Source: Plecoglossus altivelis
Taxonomy: Eukaryota; Chordata; Actinopteri; Osmeriformes; Plecoglossidae
Assembly (NCBI GenBank): GCA_036571765.1
Contig: BROE01000024.1
Span: 2,349,461 to 2,413,460 of the forward strand
Length of the DNA stretch: 64,000 nucleotides
Direction of reading: 5' to 3'
Below, piece by piece: positions 12,901 through 24,900 of this stretch. Under the pieces are notes generated by a model that worked only from the letters and a program-made list of their open reading frames with translations, was not told where the DNA came from and ran no database searches. How positions within the stretch are numbered: position 1 is the first letter of the stretch; each line of letters starts with the position of its first letter. The translations under genes were made by a program, and so were the position numbers.

Positions 12901-15900
12901 TGCTTGCTGCACCACCTCAAGACAACTGTTCCTTCATTGTTTGGATTTGACAGACTGGTGTCCTCGTAGCTGACTTGCGTTGGTGAGGCTGCTGTACACT
13001 GGCAGGAGTTGGAATACGTCCCCTTTTTTTCTCCCCTCTCTTTGGTCTCTGAAAATTGTTGATGTCTTTCATCAACAACAGCTGGTGACGCTATCCAGAA
13101 TATATTTAGACTGTTCAGGCTATTTTCAAACGTATACTCCAATTTAGTTTTCCTGTATTTTTGTGGTTGCTTGTCAGATTTTGAATGAGGCTTTGGCTGA
13201 GTTGTGTAATATTGCAAAACAACAACTTCTAACCCGTCTGTACTATCTCACAGCTCTACAATGGGCCTAACGCACAGGCTCCTCTGATTGGAACGTTCTG
13301 TGGCGACACGCCCCCTCCGGCCAACGCCACGTCCGGCTCCTCCCTCCATGTGGTGTTCCGCTCTGATTCATCCATCGCATTGTCAGGGTTCCAGATGGTC
13401 TGGTTCCAGAACGGTACGACCGCAACCAACCACAAACTGAAACCCAACCGAACCGCAACATAGCCACAACTGCCATCTAGGTCAACCGCAACCAAGCCAC
13501 AGCCCAAAAACTGCGGACCTTGGAACAGTACCATATGAATATATTCTCATCCGCTCTCAATTCATGTGTGGTTCGTCCAATCAGATTCACCAACTCAGTG
13601 TCTCCCTCTACAGGTTGTGGTGGGGACTTGTTCGGGCCGAGCGGTACCTTCCATAGTCCGGACTACCCTAACAAATACCCGATGAACCGCGAGTGTTTGT
13701 GGTTCATCACTGCAACCCCTGGAAGTAGCATCACCCTCACCATCTACGAGTTTGACGTGGAGTATCACCCCAACTGCAACTACGACGTCCTGGAGGTGTG
13801 TGGTGAAGGACAAGGTGGCAGGGCTGCCTGATGGGGTTGGTCGGTCGGCCTTGTCCTGGCACTCTCCTGGCTCTCTCCTGGCTCTCTCCTGGCTCTCTCC
13901 TGGCTCTCTCTGTCTCGCTGTCTGTCTCTCAATCTTTCTACTTTGCTGTCTGTTTCTTCTCTGTGTCTCTCTCCCTCTCCCTCTCTCTTTCCATGTGTCT
14001 TTTTTGCTGTTGATGACTCAGTTTTTCTTCCCTCTATGTATTCTATGTCTTTCTATCTCTGTACTTGTCTGCTACCCTGTGTGTCTGTCTGTCTGTCTGC
14101 ATGTATGTCGGTCTCATGAGCCTGTGTCTCTGGGCAGTGTTGTGTTGTGTCCACAACGTACACAAACCCTCTGTGGGCAGGGCAGACTGAGAGTGTAGCG
14201 TAGCTCACCCCAGTGGAATGCTGCCCCCCCTCCTCCTCCCCCCCCACCGCCCCCCACGGCCCAGTGAATGGAGCTGGCAGGGCAGAATTGAGCTGGATAC
14301 CACAGCTCAGAAAGCCATAGAAAGACCGAGGCAGAGGGAGGGGGTCTTCAAAGAGATAGAGACAGAGGGGGTTAGACTCCAAACAAACTCTAACTCCACC
14401 AACCAAAGTCCTAGAGAAGAACACTGCCTGTCTCTGCTCCTCTGTTCCTCCATCCTGTCCCTGGAACATAAACAACAATCTCTGCTGGTGTCTAACCCAC
14501 CAGCTGCCTCCACCCCCCGACCCCCCAACCCTGACCCCTGCCCTTTGACCTTTGCCCTCGTCCCAGGTGTACGGAGGTCCGGACATGAGCGCCCCCCGCC
14601 TGGCCCAGCTCTGCACCACCACCTCCACCCCCCTGGAGGTGTCCAGCACAGGGTACCTGATCACAGTACGCTTCAAGTCAGACGAGTATGTCAGCGGTCG
14701 AGGGTTCAACGCCAGCTGGACTGAGGTCCAGGGAGGTGGGTGACCTCGAGGGAGGGCGAGACATCTTACTGCATCGTGACCTTTGAACATGCACTCATGT
14801 ATGTCACGAAAGCATTTGCGAACGCGTCGATTGTCGTTACGCATTCAACGTTTTACGCAAAACACACTGTCTGTGCCACGAACACGTCCCTGCCTTCCCT
14901 CTCCCAGGCTGCGGTGGGCCAGTGACGGCTCCCTACGGTGAGATCCACTCCCCCTCCTACCCTAACAACTATCCCAACAACGTGGACTGCTCCTGGATGA
15001 TCAAGGTGGACGAGGGTCATCGCGTCCTCTTCAACTTCTCCGATCTGGACATCGAGGTCCACTCCAACTGCACGTTTGACTATGTGGCGGTAAGGAGAGC
15101 TTGGAGAAGACGTCAAGCTGGACGGTAGAAGCAGCGGGGGTCACAGGAGGTGGTAGTTACGTCACTGTCTCCTTCTGTCTCTCACTTCCTCCACGTCTGG
15201 CTTCTCTGCAGATCCACGACGGTCCGAGCAGCTTGTTTCCGTTGCTGGCTAAGGTGTGCGGTCCGGTCCGTCCGCCGGCCATCGTCTCCACTCAGAACAT
15301 CATCTTCGTGCGTTTCCGCTCCGACAGCAGCAGGAGTCATCGCGGCTTCAGCGCCCGGTTCTCAGAAGGTTGGTTGACGGTTCTGCCCGAATGTTTCTTC
15401 AGCAATCCATTCTTTTCCTTTTTCCTAAGATGGTGAACAGTTGATTTCTTTGTTACATGTTTTTCTCATGTCTGTGGTATATTTTCTCACAGGGTGCTAA
15501 TTTATTTTGGTTTTCATGGACATTTCTTCATGAACATCCAGTGATTTGGCTTTTCGGCCAAGTTTTGTGTGAAAAGTGTGGAAATGGTTTGTTTCTTTGC
15601 CCTTCTCTCAGCTTGTGGAGCCACCATCTTGACTGATGACATGGGTGGAGCCATCGCCTCTCCTCGGTACCCTGCTCAGTACCCGGTCAATCTGAACTGC
15701 AGCTGGATCATCCGCGCACTGGAGCCATGTGAGTCAACCAATCAAATATCTATACAGATATCCTGTACCAACATTATGATGCAATGCACATTCACCTCAT
15801 GGGCTTGTCATTTTAAACACAATTTAAGTAAATATCACATCCAATAGTTTCCATGTCAAACCTCGTATAGACATGACTGGTGAGAATGATGCTGCACCGT

Positions 15901-18900
15901 CTGTTCTTCACAGTCAACCACGTGACCTTGTCCTTTACTGACTTTCAACTGGAGAAGATCAACGCCAACTGTTCCCATGATGTAGTGGAGATCCTGGATG
16001 GAGATAACAGCCAGGCCCCGACCATCGGTAGGGTTCTCAGAGATGTGAATCACCACCAGAGGCTGTACATCACACCTACTGTACCTACTGACTGTACACC
16101 ACACCTACTGTACCTACTGACTGTCACACCTACTGTACCTCCTGACTGTACACCACACCTACTGTACCTACTGACTGTACTGTCACACCTACTGTACCTA
16201 CTGACTGTACACCACACCTACTGTACCTACTGACTGTCACACCTACTGTACCTACTGACTGTACACCACACCTACTGTACCTACTGACTGTACATCACAC
16301 CTACTGTACCTACTGACTGTACTGTCACACCTACTGTACCTACTGACTGTACACCACACCTACTGTACCTACTGACTGTCCCACCTACTGTACCTACTGA
16401 CTGTTCTGTCATACCTACTGTACCTACTGACTGTTCTGTCATACCTACTGTACCTACTGACTGTTCTGTCATACCTACTGTACCTACTGACTGTTCTGTC
16501 ATACCTACTGTACCTACTGACTGTTCTGTCATACCTACTGTACCTACTGACTGTTCTGTCATACCTACTGTACCTACTGACTGTTCTGTCATACCTACTG
16601 TACCTACTGACTGTTCTGTCATACCTACTGTACCTACTGACTGTTCTGTCATACCTACTGTACCTACTGACTGTCCCGTCATAACTTCTGTACCTACTGA
16701 CTGTACACCACACCTACTGTACCTACTGACTGTACTGTCACACCTACTGTACCTACTGACTGTCCCACCTACTGTACCTACTGACTGTTCTGTCATACCT
16801 ACTGTACCTACTGACTGTCCCGTCATAACTTCTGTACCTACTGACTGTACACCACACCTACTGTACCTACTGACTGTACACCACACTTACTGTACCTACT
16901 GACTGTACACCACACTTACTGTACCTACTGACTGTACACCACACTTACTGTACCTACTGACTGTACTGTCACACCTACTGTACCTACTGACTGTCCCACC
17001 TACTGTACCTACTGACTGTACATCATACCTACTGTACCTACTGACTGTACACCACACCTACTGTACCTACTGACTGTACACCACACCTACTGTACCTACT
17101 GACTGTACTGTCACACCTACTGTACCTACTGACTGTCACACCTACTGTACCTACTGACTGTACACCACACCTACTGTACCTACTGACTGTCACACCTACT
17201 GTACCTACTGACTGTACTGTCACACCTACTGTACCTACTGACTGTACATCACACCTACTGTACCTACTGACTGTCCCACCTACTGTACCTACTGACTGTA
17301 CTGTCACACCTACTGTACCTACTGACTGTACATCATACCTACTGTACCTACTGACTGTACTGTCACACCTACTGTACCTACTGACTGTACATCACACCTA
17401 CTGTACCTACTGACTGTACATCATACCTACTGTACCTACTGACTGTACATCACACCTACTGTACCTACTGACTGTACATCATACCTACTGTACCTACTGA
17501 CTATCCTGTCACACCTACTGTACCTACTGACTGTACACCACACCTACTGTACCTACTGACTGTACTGTCACACCTACTGTACCTACTGACTGTACACCAC
17601 ACTTACTGTACCTACTGACTGTACTGTCACACCTACTGTACCTACTGACTGTACATCATACCTACTGTACCTACTGACTGTCCCACCTACTGTACCTACT
17701 GACTGTACACCACACCTACTGTACCTACTGACTGTCACACCTACTGTACCTACTGACTGTCCCGTCATAACTTCTGTACCTACTGACTGTACATCATACC
17801 TACTGTACCTACTGACTATCCTGTCACACCTACTGTACCTACTGACTGTACACCACACCTACTGTACCTACTGACTGTTCTGTCATACCTACTGTACCTA
17901 CTGACTGTACTGTCACACCTACTGCACTTTATACACGTCACCTACTTGTCATAAGTACTGTACAGCACAGCGAAAACACAATCTGATGACACTCCAGCAA
18001 TATGAGGTCTATTCCTTTTGTAACGTTCTTTCTCTGTCTCAGGTCGTTACTGTGGAAACGAGGTTCCTCACCCTCTAACTTCGTTTAGCAACGCCCTGGT
18101 TGTCAACTTCGTCACAGACTCGTCTGTTGGAGGCAAAGGCTTCCGAGCGACCTACACGGCTTCCACCTCAAGTAAACAATGTTCTACTGTCACTAAACCA
18201 GCTCTGTGGTAATAGGTAGGCCACGAACATCATTTCTCTCCCCTTCCCTCCCCTGCAGGCTGCGGAGGAGACTTATACATGGAGACCGGAGCCTTCAACA
18301 GTCCTAACTACCCAGGCACGTATCCTCCCAACGTAGAGTGTGTCTGGACCATCACCAGCTCTCCAGGCAACTTCCTACAGCTCTCTTTCATGTGAGTCTC
18401 TTATCCCTTATGCTGCAATATCATACAGAAGTAGAACTGTCTTTAATCTCCTCCCCTCTGCCAGTGTGTTCCAGCTGCAACAGAGTGCGGGTTGCAACAA
18501 CGACTTCCTGGAGATACGCGAGGGAACCTCTACGGGCGCTCTGGTTGGTCGGTTCTGCGGGGACACCCTCCCTTCCAACTACACGTCTCTCATCGGTCAC
18601 ATCCTCTGGGTCAAGTTCCGCTCCGATGCCTCCGTCAGTGGATCTGGCTTCAGACTGACGTTTTCCCATTGTGAGTGTGTGTGGGTGTGTGTCTGTGTGT
18701 CTGCGTGTCTGTGTGTGTGTGTGTGCATTCAAAAGTGTTTGTGTCAACTCATTTACTAATGTCATCCGAGTCTAGAAAAAATAGGATACATTTATGACTT
18801 AATTACTGATGAATACTTTCTCTGTTTCTTCCTCCTCCTCTTCTTTTCTCCTCACCTCTAGTGTACGGTAATGACATCACTGGAGAGTCCGGACAGCTGG

Positions 18901-21900
18901 CGTCGCCCCTGTACCCTCGTACATATCCTATCTACGCAGACTACCGCTGGACCATCACCGTGGACGGAGACAGCTACGTCCAGATACGCTTCTTGGACAT
19001 TGACATTGAGGACCTGTACGACTGCGCCTACGACAATCTCAAGGTGCGTGCATGTGTGTCTGTCTGAATGCATATATGCTTGTACGTATCTTGTGTGTTT
19101 GTGTTTGTCTACGCATGACTGTATGTATACATGTGTGTGTGTGTCTCTTATATATGCACGTGTGTCTCTAATAAACATGTGTGTGTGGTTCCTTCATCTC
19201 TGACCTCTCTGTGCGACCCCCGTCAGATCTTTGACGGCCCCAACGTGCACGCCTACTCCCTGGGTACGTTCTGTGGCGTGCGAACGCCCCCCTCCGTCAC
19301 CAGCTCCGGAAGCACCGTCACCCTGGAGTTCCAATCCGACGCTATCATCGGTGGGCGGGGCTTCCTCATCGAGTGGACGGCCGTACAGAACTCTGGACCT
19401 CTACCCACCATAGCACCAGGTCAGAATCACCGCTTCTCAGCCAACATTTCACATGTGTGTGTGTGTGTGTTTGTGTGTTCTTCTATCCTTATGGGGACAT
19501 ATCCATGTTTCTGCCGGCAGGTGCTTGTGGTGGGGCTCTGATGCCTGGCGACACCCCCAGGTTCATGTTCTCTCCTGACTGGCCGGAGGTGTACCCCCTC
19601 AACGTGGAGTGCACCTGGGTGATCCGCTCTCCTGACTCCACCGTGGAGTTTAACCTTCTGTATCTGGACATGGAGGACTACCCCGAGTGTTACTTCGACA
19701 GCCTGGTCATCAGAGATGGTCAGTCGCCATAACTACATATACCAGGCCCTCTATGACATCCAGATATCCTGTTCTTCCTCTCTTGTCCTTTAATGTAATG
19801 GTATAATTTTTTTATGTGATCACAAGCAATGTCACAAAGGGCTTCACATACACCCATAGAACTGCAACTAAACTAAAACCAAGACAAGACAAGGCAGGGC
19901 ATACAAATGACTTATCTCTACTCTCAACGTCACAATGCATGGAAACAAGTTATTCATCCTTCAGCACGAAGGACGTTATCTATTCTTCATTCTAACCCCT
20001 ATTTCCCGTGTTGGGACGTTCGTCTTTCCCTCATCCAGGTGAGACCAACCTGTCTCCCCTGTTGGCCACAGTGTGTGGGCGCCAGCTACCTGGTCCCATC
20101 CACTCCACTGGAGACTCAATGTTCCTGCGCTTCACCTCCGATGGCAGCCTCAGTGGCCGTGGCTTCAACGCATCTTACTCCAAGGGTGAGGTCACGACCC
20201 CCATCGAATCAAAACAAATTGAATGTATTCATACAATACTATTTTCAAGCATTGTGTCACAGGGGCCTTCACTAACTTAACACCCTCAAGGTCAAAGCTC
20301 TAGTTAAAAGTTCCATGTTTTTCGTACCTTCTCAAATGTTCTGGTACGTTTTTCTGTCGACCTAGGCTGCGGGGGGCTTCTGCATGCGGATAGGGGGGTT
20401 CTCTCCACCCCTCGCTACCCCCAGAATTACCAGCCAAATCTGGACTGTCGCTGGCACATCATGGTCACCCCTGGGTTCCGCGTGTCCGTCTATTTCCAAA
20501 CTCCGTTCCAGATCCAAGGCTTTGGGCGGCTCTGTAGCACTGGAGACTATGTCGAGGTGCGTACAGAACACTGGAAACTGGACCGGTGACCGAGACTATC
20601 CTGAGGATAATGCTATGTGGTATCTGTCAGTGCTAATAGCTGCTAACTAGCACTGGGCTGCGATAACAGGCACACTAGGATACTTAGGTTGATATGAAGA
20701 AAATTGTACCAAATTTGCACCATTTTGAAAGCCACAGCAGTGCAGTGTGGAATGTTCAGCCCTCTCAACATTGCCTGCAGATTTGATTTCCACATTAAGT
20801 GATATCGATTGTAATGAGATCTCTCCACTTTACCTCTCTGATCCCAACACACACACACAAACACACACACGCGCATACTTTGTCCACTCTAGCTGAGGAA
20901 CGGTCCGGACATCTCCGCCCCCTCCATGGGGGGTCGTTTGTGCGGGGCGAGCACCCCTAGCGTTGTCCAGACGACAGACAACGACCTGCACGTCCAGTTC
21001 GTGTCGGACGCCTCCAACGAGGCCCTTGGCTTCAAGCTGACCTTCGAGGCCCACAGTTTGGGTAATCCCCTTTCGTTCATCTTGGGCACCTGAAGTGTAT
21101 TGTTACTCGTATATTGCGCAATTCTACCAGATTTAGAAAAATGGCATCGATAATCAGGAGAATGTATAGAAGTAGTATCCATACTTAAAATGCAAAAATA
21201 TGTCTTGACATTTTCTTCTATTGTGAAGGACATTAACACTGTCCATTAACCCCCAATCTTACCCTGACCTCAGGTTGTGGAGGCGTGATAGAGCTGAGAG
21301 ATTCAGACCCACCAGGCTACATCACATCCCCTAACTACCCGCAGGACTACCCCCAGAACATCGACTGCATCTGGGTGATCATCGTGCCCAACGGAGAGTC
21401 CGTCCAGATCGACTTTGAGGACGACTTTTTCATTGAGCCAACGGCCAGGTAAGACGGAAACGCTTCACAAGGAGCTTGCTTCGTGATCAAGTCGCAGGTC
21501 GGTTTATTTGGATGGATCTCCTAACTATGTTCACGCTGCGGTGCTGCCCCTCTCAGGTGCCTATACGACTACCTGGAGCTGAGAAACGGGGCCACGTTGG
21601 ACGCCGACCCCATCGCCAAGCTGTGCGGGAACAGCCGCCCCTCCACCCAGCACTCTACCGCTTCCTCCATACTGCTCCGCTTCCGCACGGATGCCAGCTC
21701 CGTACACAAGGGCTTCAAGGCCAAGTACTCCATCGGTACAGAGTCAACCACTCTTTACATGAAAGGCTATTTTTTTAGGGAATTGAAACAATAAGTGTTC
21801 GTTGACTAAAGGTGTCTCTCTGGAGGTGACTACGGTTGGGATGTTTCCTTCCAACTCTACTCTCCCTTCCCCCCTCAGCCATCTGCGGGGGCACCTACAT

Positions 21901-24900
21901 CGCTGAGAGCGGCACCATCAAGAGTCCAGGTTACCCCACTGCTAACTACTCCGACAGCTCCACCTGCGAGTGGTTCCTGGAGGGGCCCACAGGCCACTAC
22001 CTCACCTTAAGCTACGACGCCCTGGACCTGCAGGACTCGCCGCACTGCGCCTCAGACTACGTGGAGATCAGAGAGTACAACGCTTCAGGTATTATTGACG
22101 TTCAGCTATTTTAATGGTCTTTCGGGGTTTTTTGGTGCCATGTTTTGTTGGTAAGAGTTCACTGTTCTGACTAGGTTCTCCCAGGTGGATGGGTTTGGAT
22201 AGTCTAAACACCCTTGTCTGACCCGGAGGATGAGAGCTTACTTATAATTCAGTCTTATCTCCTCGCTGAGCAAGGTTATAAGCTCTCATCCTTATCTTAC
22301 CAGGCTCAGATGAGATGTTTCCCTACTTCCCTGCATTCCAGGGATGATGTAGATGTAGCTTGCTGCCTGGTTACAGGCTGTTTTCGACAAAACACCTTTT
22401 CCTTCAGTGTTATCTCTGTCTCTCAGATGAACAGGGTCCTGCTCCACAAGGTCAGTTTCCTCAGTACGCATGGATGTAATGCAGACTCCTGTCTCTTTTT
22501 CAGGGCTGGAACGTCGTAGCAATGTTCTCTAACATTGCTTACATTTCAATCTGCACTTACAAAACAGGCAGAGAGTCAGTGATGTTGCACTTGGAGATGT
22601 TTAAGCTCTGTGTCCTTCTCCCAGCCTGGCTGCTGATATGTGGTTACCTTGCTAAGTAGCTTTTTAATTCGACATGTTCCTTGACTGTGAACACCGAAAT
22701 GCTTTAGAACTTAGTCAATCTTTCGCTGTGCTTTCTATATATAGCATGAAAATGATACGCGTGTCCGGCTAACCTGTTTGTTGGTGTGCAGGGCGATTAC
22801 TGGGTCGACACTGTGGCAACAGCATCCCCGCTTCCATAGACACCAGCGACAGCTTCGCCTACATCAAGTTTGTAAGCGACAGCAGCATTAGCGCTCCAGG
22901 GTTCAGCCTCTCGTTCCATGCCAGCGTGGAAGGTGAAGCACCCGACAGACCGTCGACAGATGCACGTTTGTCATGCTGACGCTCTGACTTCGGCGGTCCC
23001 TCTTCTAACGTGTCTCCCTCCTCTCCCGTCCCTCCCCAGTGTGCGGAGGGGCGCTAAACGCCCCCACGGGGACCATCTCGTCACCCAACTACCCCAACCT
23101 GTACCCCCACAGTCGCCTGTGCCACTGGGAGATCCGCGTGGCCCAGGGACGCAGGGTCACCCTCACCATCAACGACCTGCGTCTAGAAGGCAGCTCCCCC
23201 TGCAGCTTCGACTACGTCGACGTGGGTCCCTATTTCTCTTTGATCTGATCAGAGCTCAGGAGTTATTCAGTAGTCATTCAAACCTTTAAGACTTTAGGGT
23301 TTTGATTACTTTAGAGGTGCTGGTATTTGGTTAAAAGATATGGAAGCATGCATAACATCCATATCAATGATAAAATGTGTAAGTATGACTAAGTAAGTTG
23401 TAAATAACATTGGTACAGTTCAAGGAAGGGTTATAGTAAGATGAGAAGGTTAATAGGTAATAAGGCCAATACAAGATACTTATCAACACGAATGTGTGTT
23501 AGTAAGGCTTTCTAATGTATCAAGTCCATATCTCCTAACTAACCTGTATTATAGGCACCTTTACCTATTTTATGTGCAATGTTCCTTTCTTGCACTCAAA
23601 GCGGTTGGTACCAAAACAGATCATAATTTCACTGGACATTGATTTCAACCTTAAAACTCGTTCCGGCACAACTCCACAAGTCTTTCCATCTTCACCATGG
23701 TGCAGGTCCGCACCCACATTGCTGCCCTGTCTCTACCCCCCAGGTCTTCAACGGCTTGGCAGCTAACGCTCCGCGCCTGCAGCGCTACTGCGGCACGGTG
23801 CCCGCCGGCACGCAGGTGTGGTCGTCTGGCAACACCATGTCCGTGGTGTTCCGTACCGACTCGTCCGTGTCCAACGGGGGCTTCACTGCCGACTACTCCT
23901 CCGACGAGGACGCAGGTGGGAGGAGGAGCCCCTAGATTTAGGATGGTTAAGGGTTCTAGTCTGGAAAGTGCAGCGCTGTATGTATTTATATGCAGAGCCA
24001 GGACTGTAAGTGTGTTTCTGTTGTGTGAAGTGTTGACGGTTGATGTTTATGCTGCTGTGTAGTGCGGAAACGTCGGTTAGGGATAATTTGTTGTTTAAAA
24101 ACATTTTTCTTCGTCTTCTAGTGTGTGGTGGGATTCTGAATAATCCTGCTGGAGGGAACTTCACCTCTCCAGGCTACCTCACCTCCAACTACAGCAGCAA
24201 CCTCAACTGTGAATGGGTGATCCAGAACTCCATCCATGTCAACTCCTCCATCGTGGTTGTCCTGGACCGACTTCACGTGGAGAACCACCAGAACTGCGAG
24301 ACCGACTACCTCGAGTTCCGCCTGGGTGAGTTTGATCCGGAGTTTGACCAAGGGTGTCTGTAGCAGAGGAGATTAGATTTCAGGCTCGTTTGATTTAACC
24401 TCTGTTCCTCCCCCAGGTGGATCGAATGGGGAGCTGCTGGCTAAGATCTGCGGCAACACCTTGCCATCCGTTCCCCTGACAGTGTTTACCACGGAACTAT
24501 GGGTCCACTTCCAGACAAACAGTGTTGTGGAAGATTTAGGGTTTCTGGCCAAATATCAGTTCTCTGGTGAGTCCCACGCTCCTTCTACTGTATCTTCAAC
24601 TGCTGATGGATAAAGAGGGATATTGACCTACTCACTTACCTCAGCAATGGTTGCCAATTGTCTTAATTTACAAACATCAGGGGAAGGCCAAACCAAGAGA
24701 AAAACCAAGAACTGGGTGATCATAACTTCCAGGGAAGAAGGTCTTGGAAGAACATCCATTGTGCAGTTTAGTTCTGCACTAACCCTCTTCCCTCCTTCCC
24801 TCCCTCTGTCCAGGCTGTGGTGGCTGGCAGCGAGGGCAGGAAGGTGTGATCACCAGCCCTGAGTACCCCAACAACTACCCCTTGAACAGCCGCTGTGCTT

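Larger units (their letters stand above)
9078..13413 (+). other. CUBN: CUBN CUB domains 5-8 (ligand region for IF-cobalamin in mammals)
   Basis: CUB5 exons 9078-9303 and 9577-9707; CUB6 10001-10190 and 10342-10502; CUB7 10642-10820 and 10997-11153; CUB8 11872-12062 and 13254-13413. In mammals CUB5-8 binds the intrinsic factor-cobalamin complex with calcium. That is family knowledge; the fish ligand cannot be read from this sequence. The Glu...Asp...SD calcium triad is present in all four, with spacing 8 in CUB5, 9 in CUB6, 7 in CUB7 and 9 in CUB8. CUB8 begins Y-C-E-G rather than C-G-G, matching human CUB8 (C-E-N). Two acceptors here (before 9577 and 10997) are preceded by TG repeats instead of a pyrimidine tract. 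Confidence 0.95.
13614..18670 (+). other. CUBN: CUBN CUB domains 9-12
   Basis: CUB9 exons 13614-13795 and 14567-14735; CUB10 14908-15089 and 15212-15368; CUB11 15612-15728, 15914-16027 and 18043-18171; CUB12 18259-18391 and 18465-18670. CUB11 is the domain spread over three exons; its last intron (16028-18042) is mostly minisatellite. CUB10 keeps a full calcium triad (L-D-I-E...C-T-F-D, then R-S-D). In CUB12 the first acid is Gln (F-Q-L-Q) where human has Glu. The donor after 15368 (G|gttggt) is weak, but the frame into CUB11 is correct. Confidence 0.94.

Noticed and set aside
15880..16233. Extension of the CUB11 exon into the minisatellite (117-codon ORF)
   Set aside because: The domain needs the G-R-Y-C-G strand supplied by exon 18043-18171 in the right phase. 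The extension is intron.
16281..16886. 201-codon minus-strand ORF reading S-V-G-T-V-G-M-T-E repeats
   Set aside because: It is the translation of the CUB11 intron minisatellite; the 30-bp unit is a multiple of three, so no stops arise. No coding signal beyond that.
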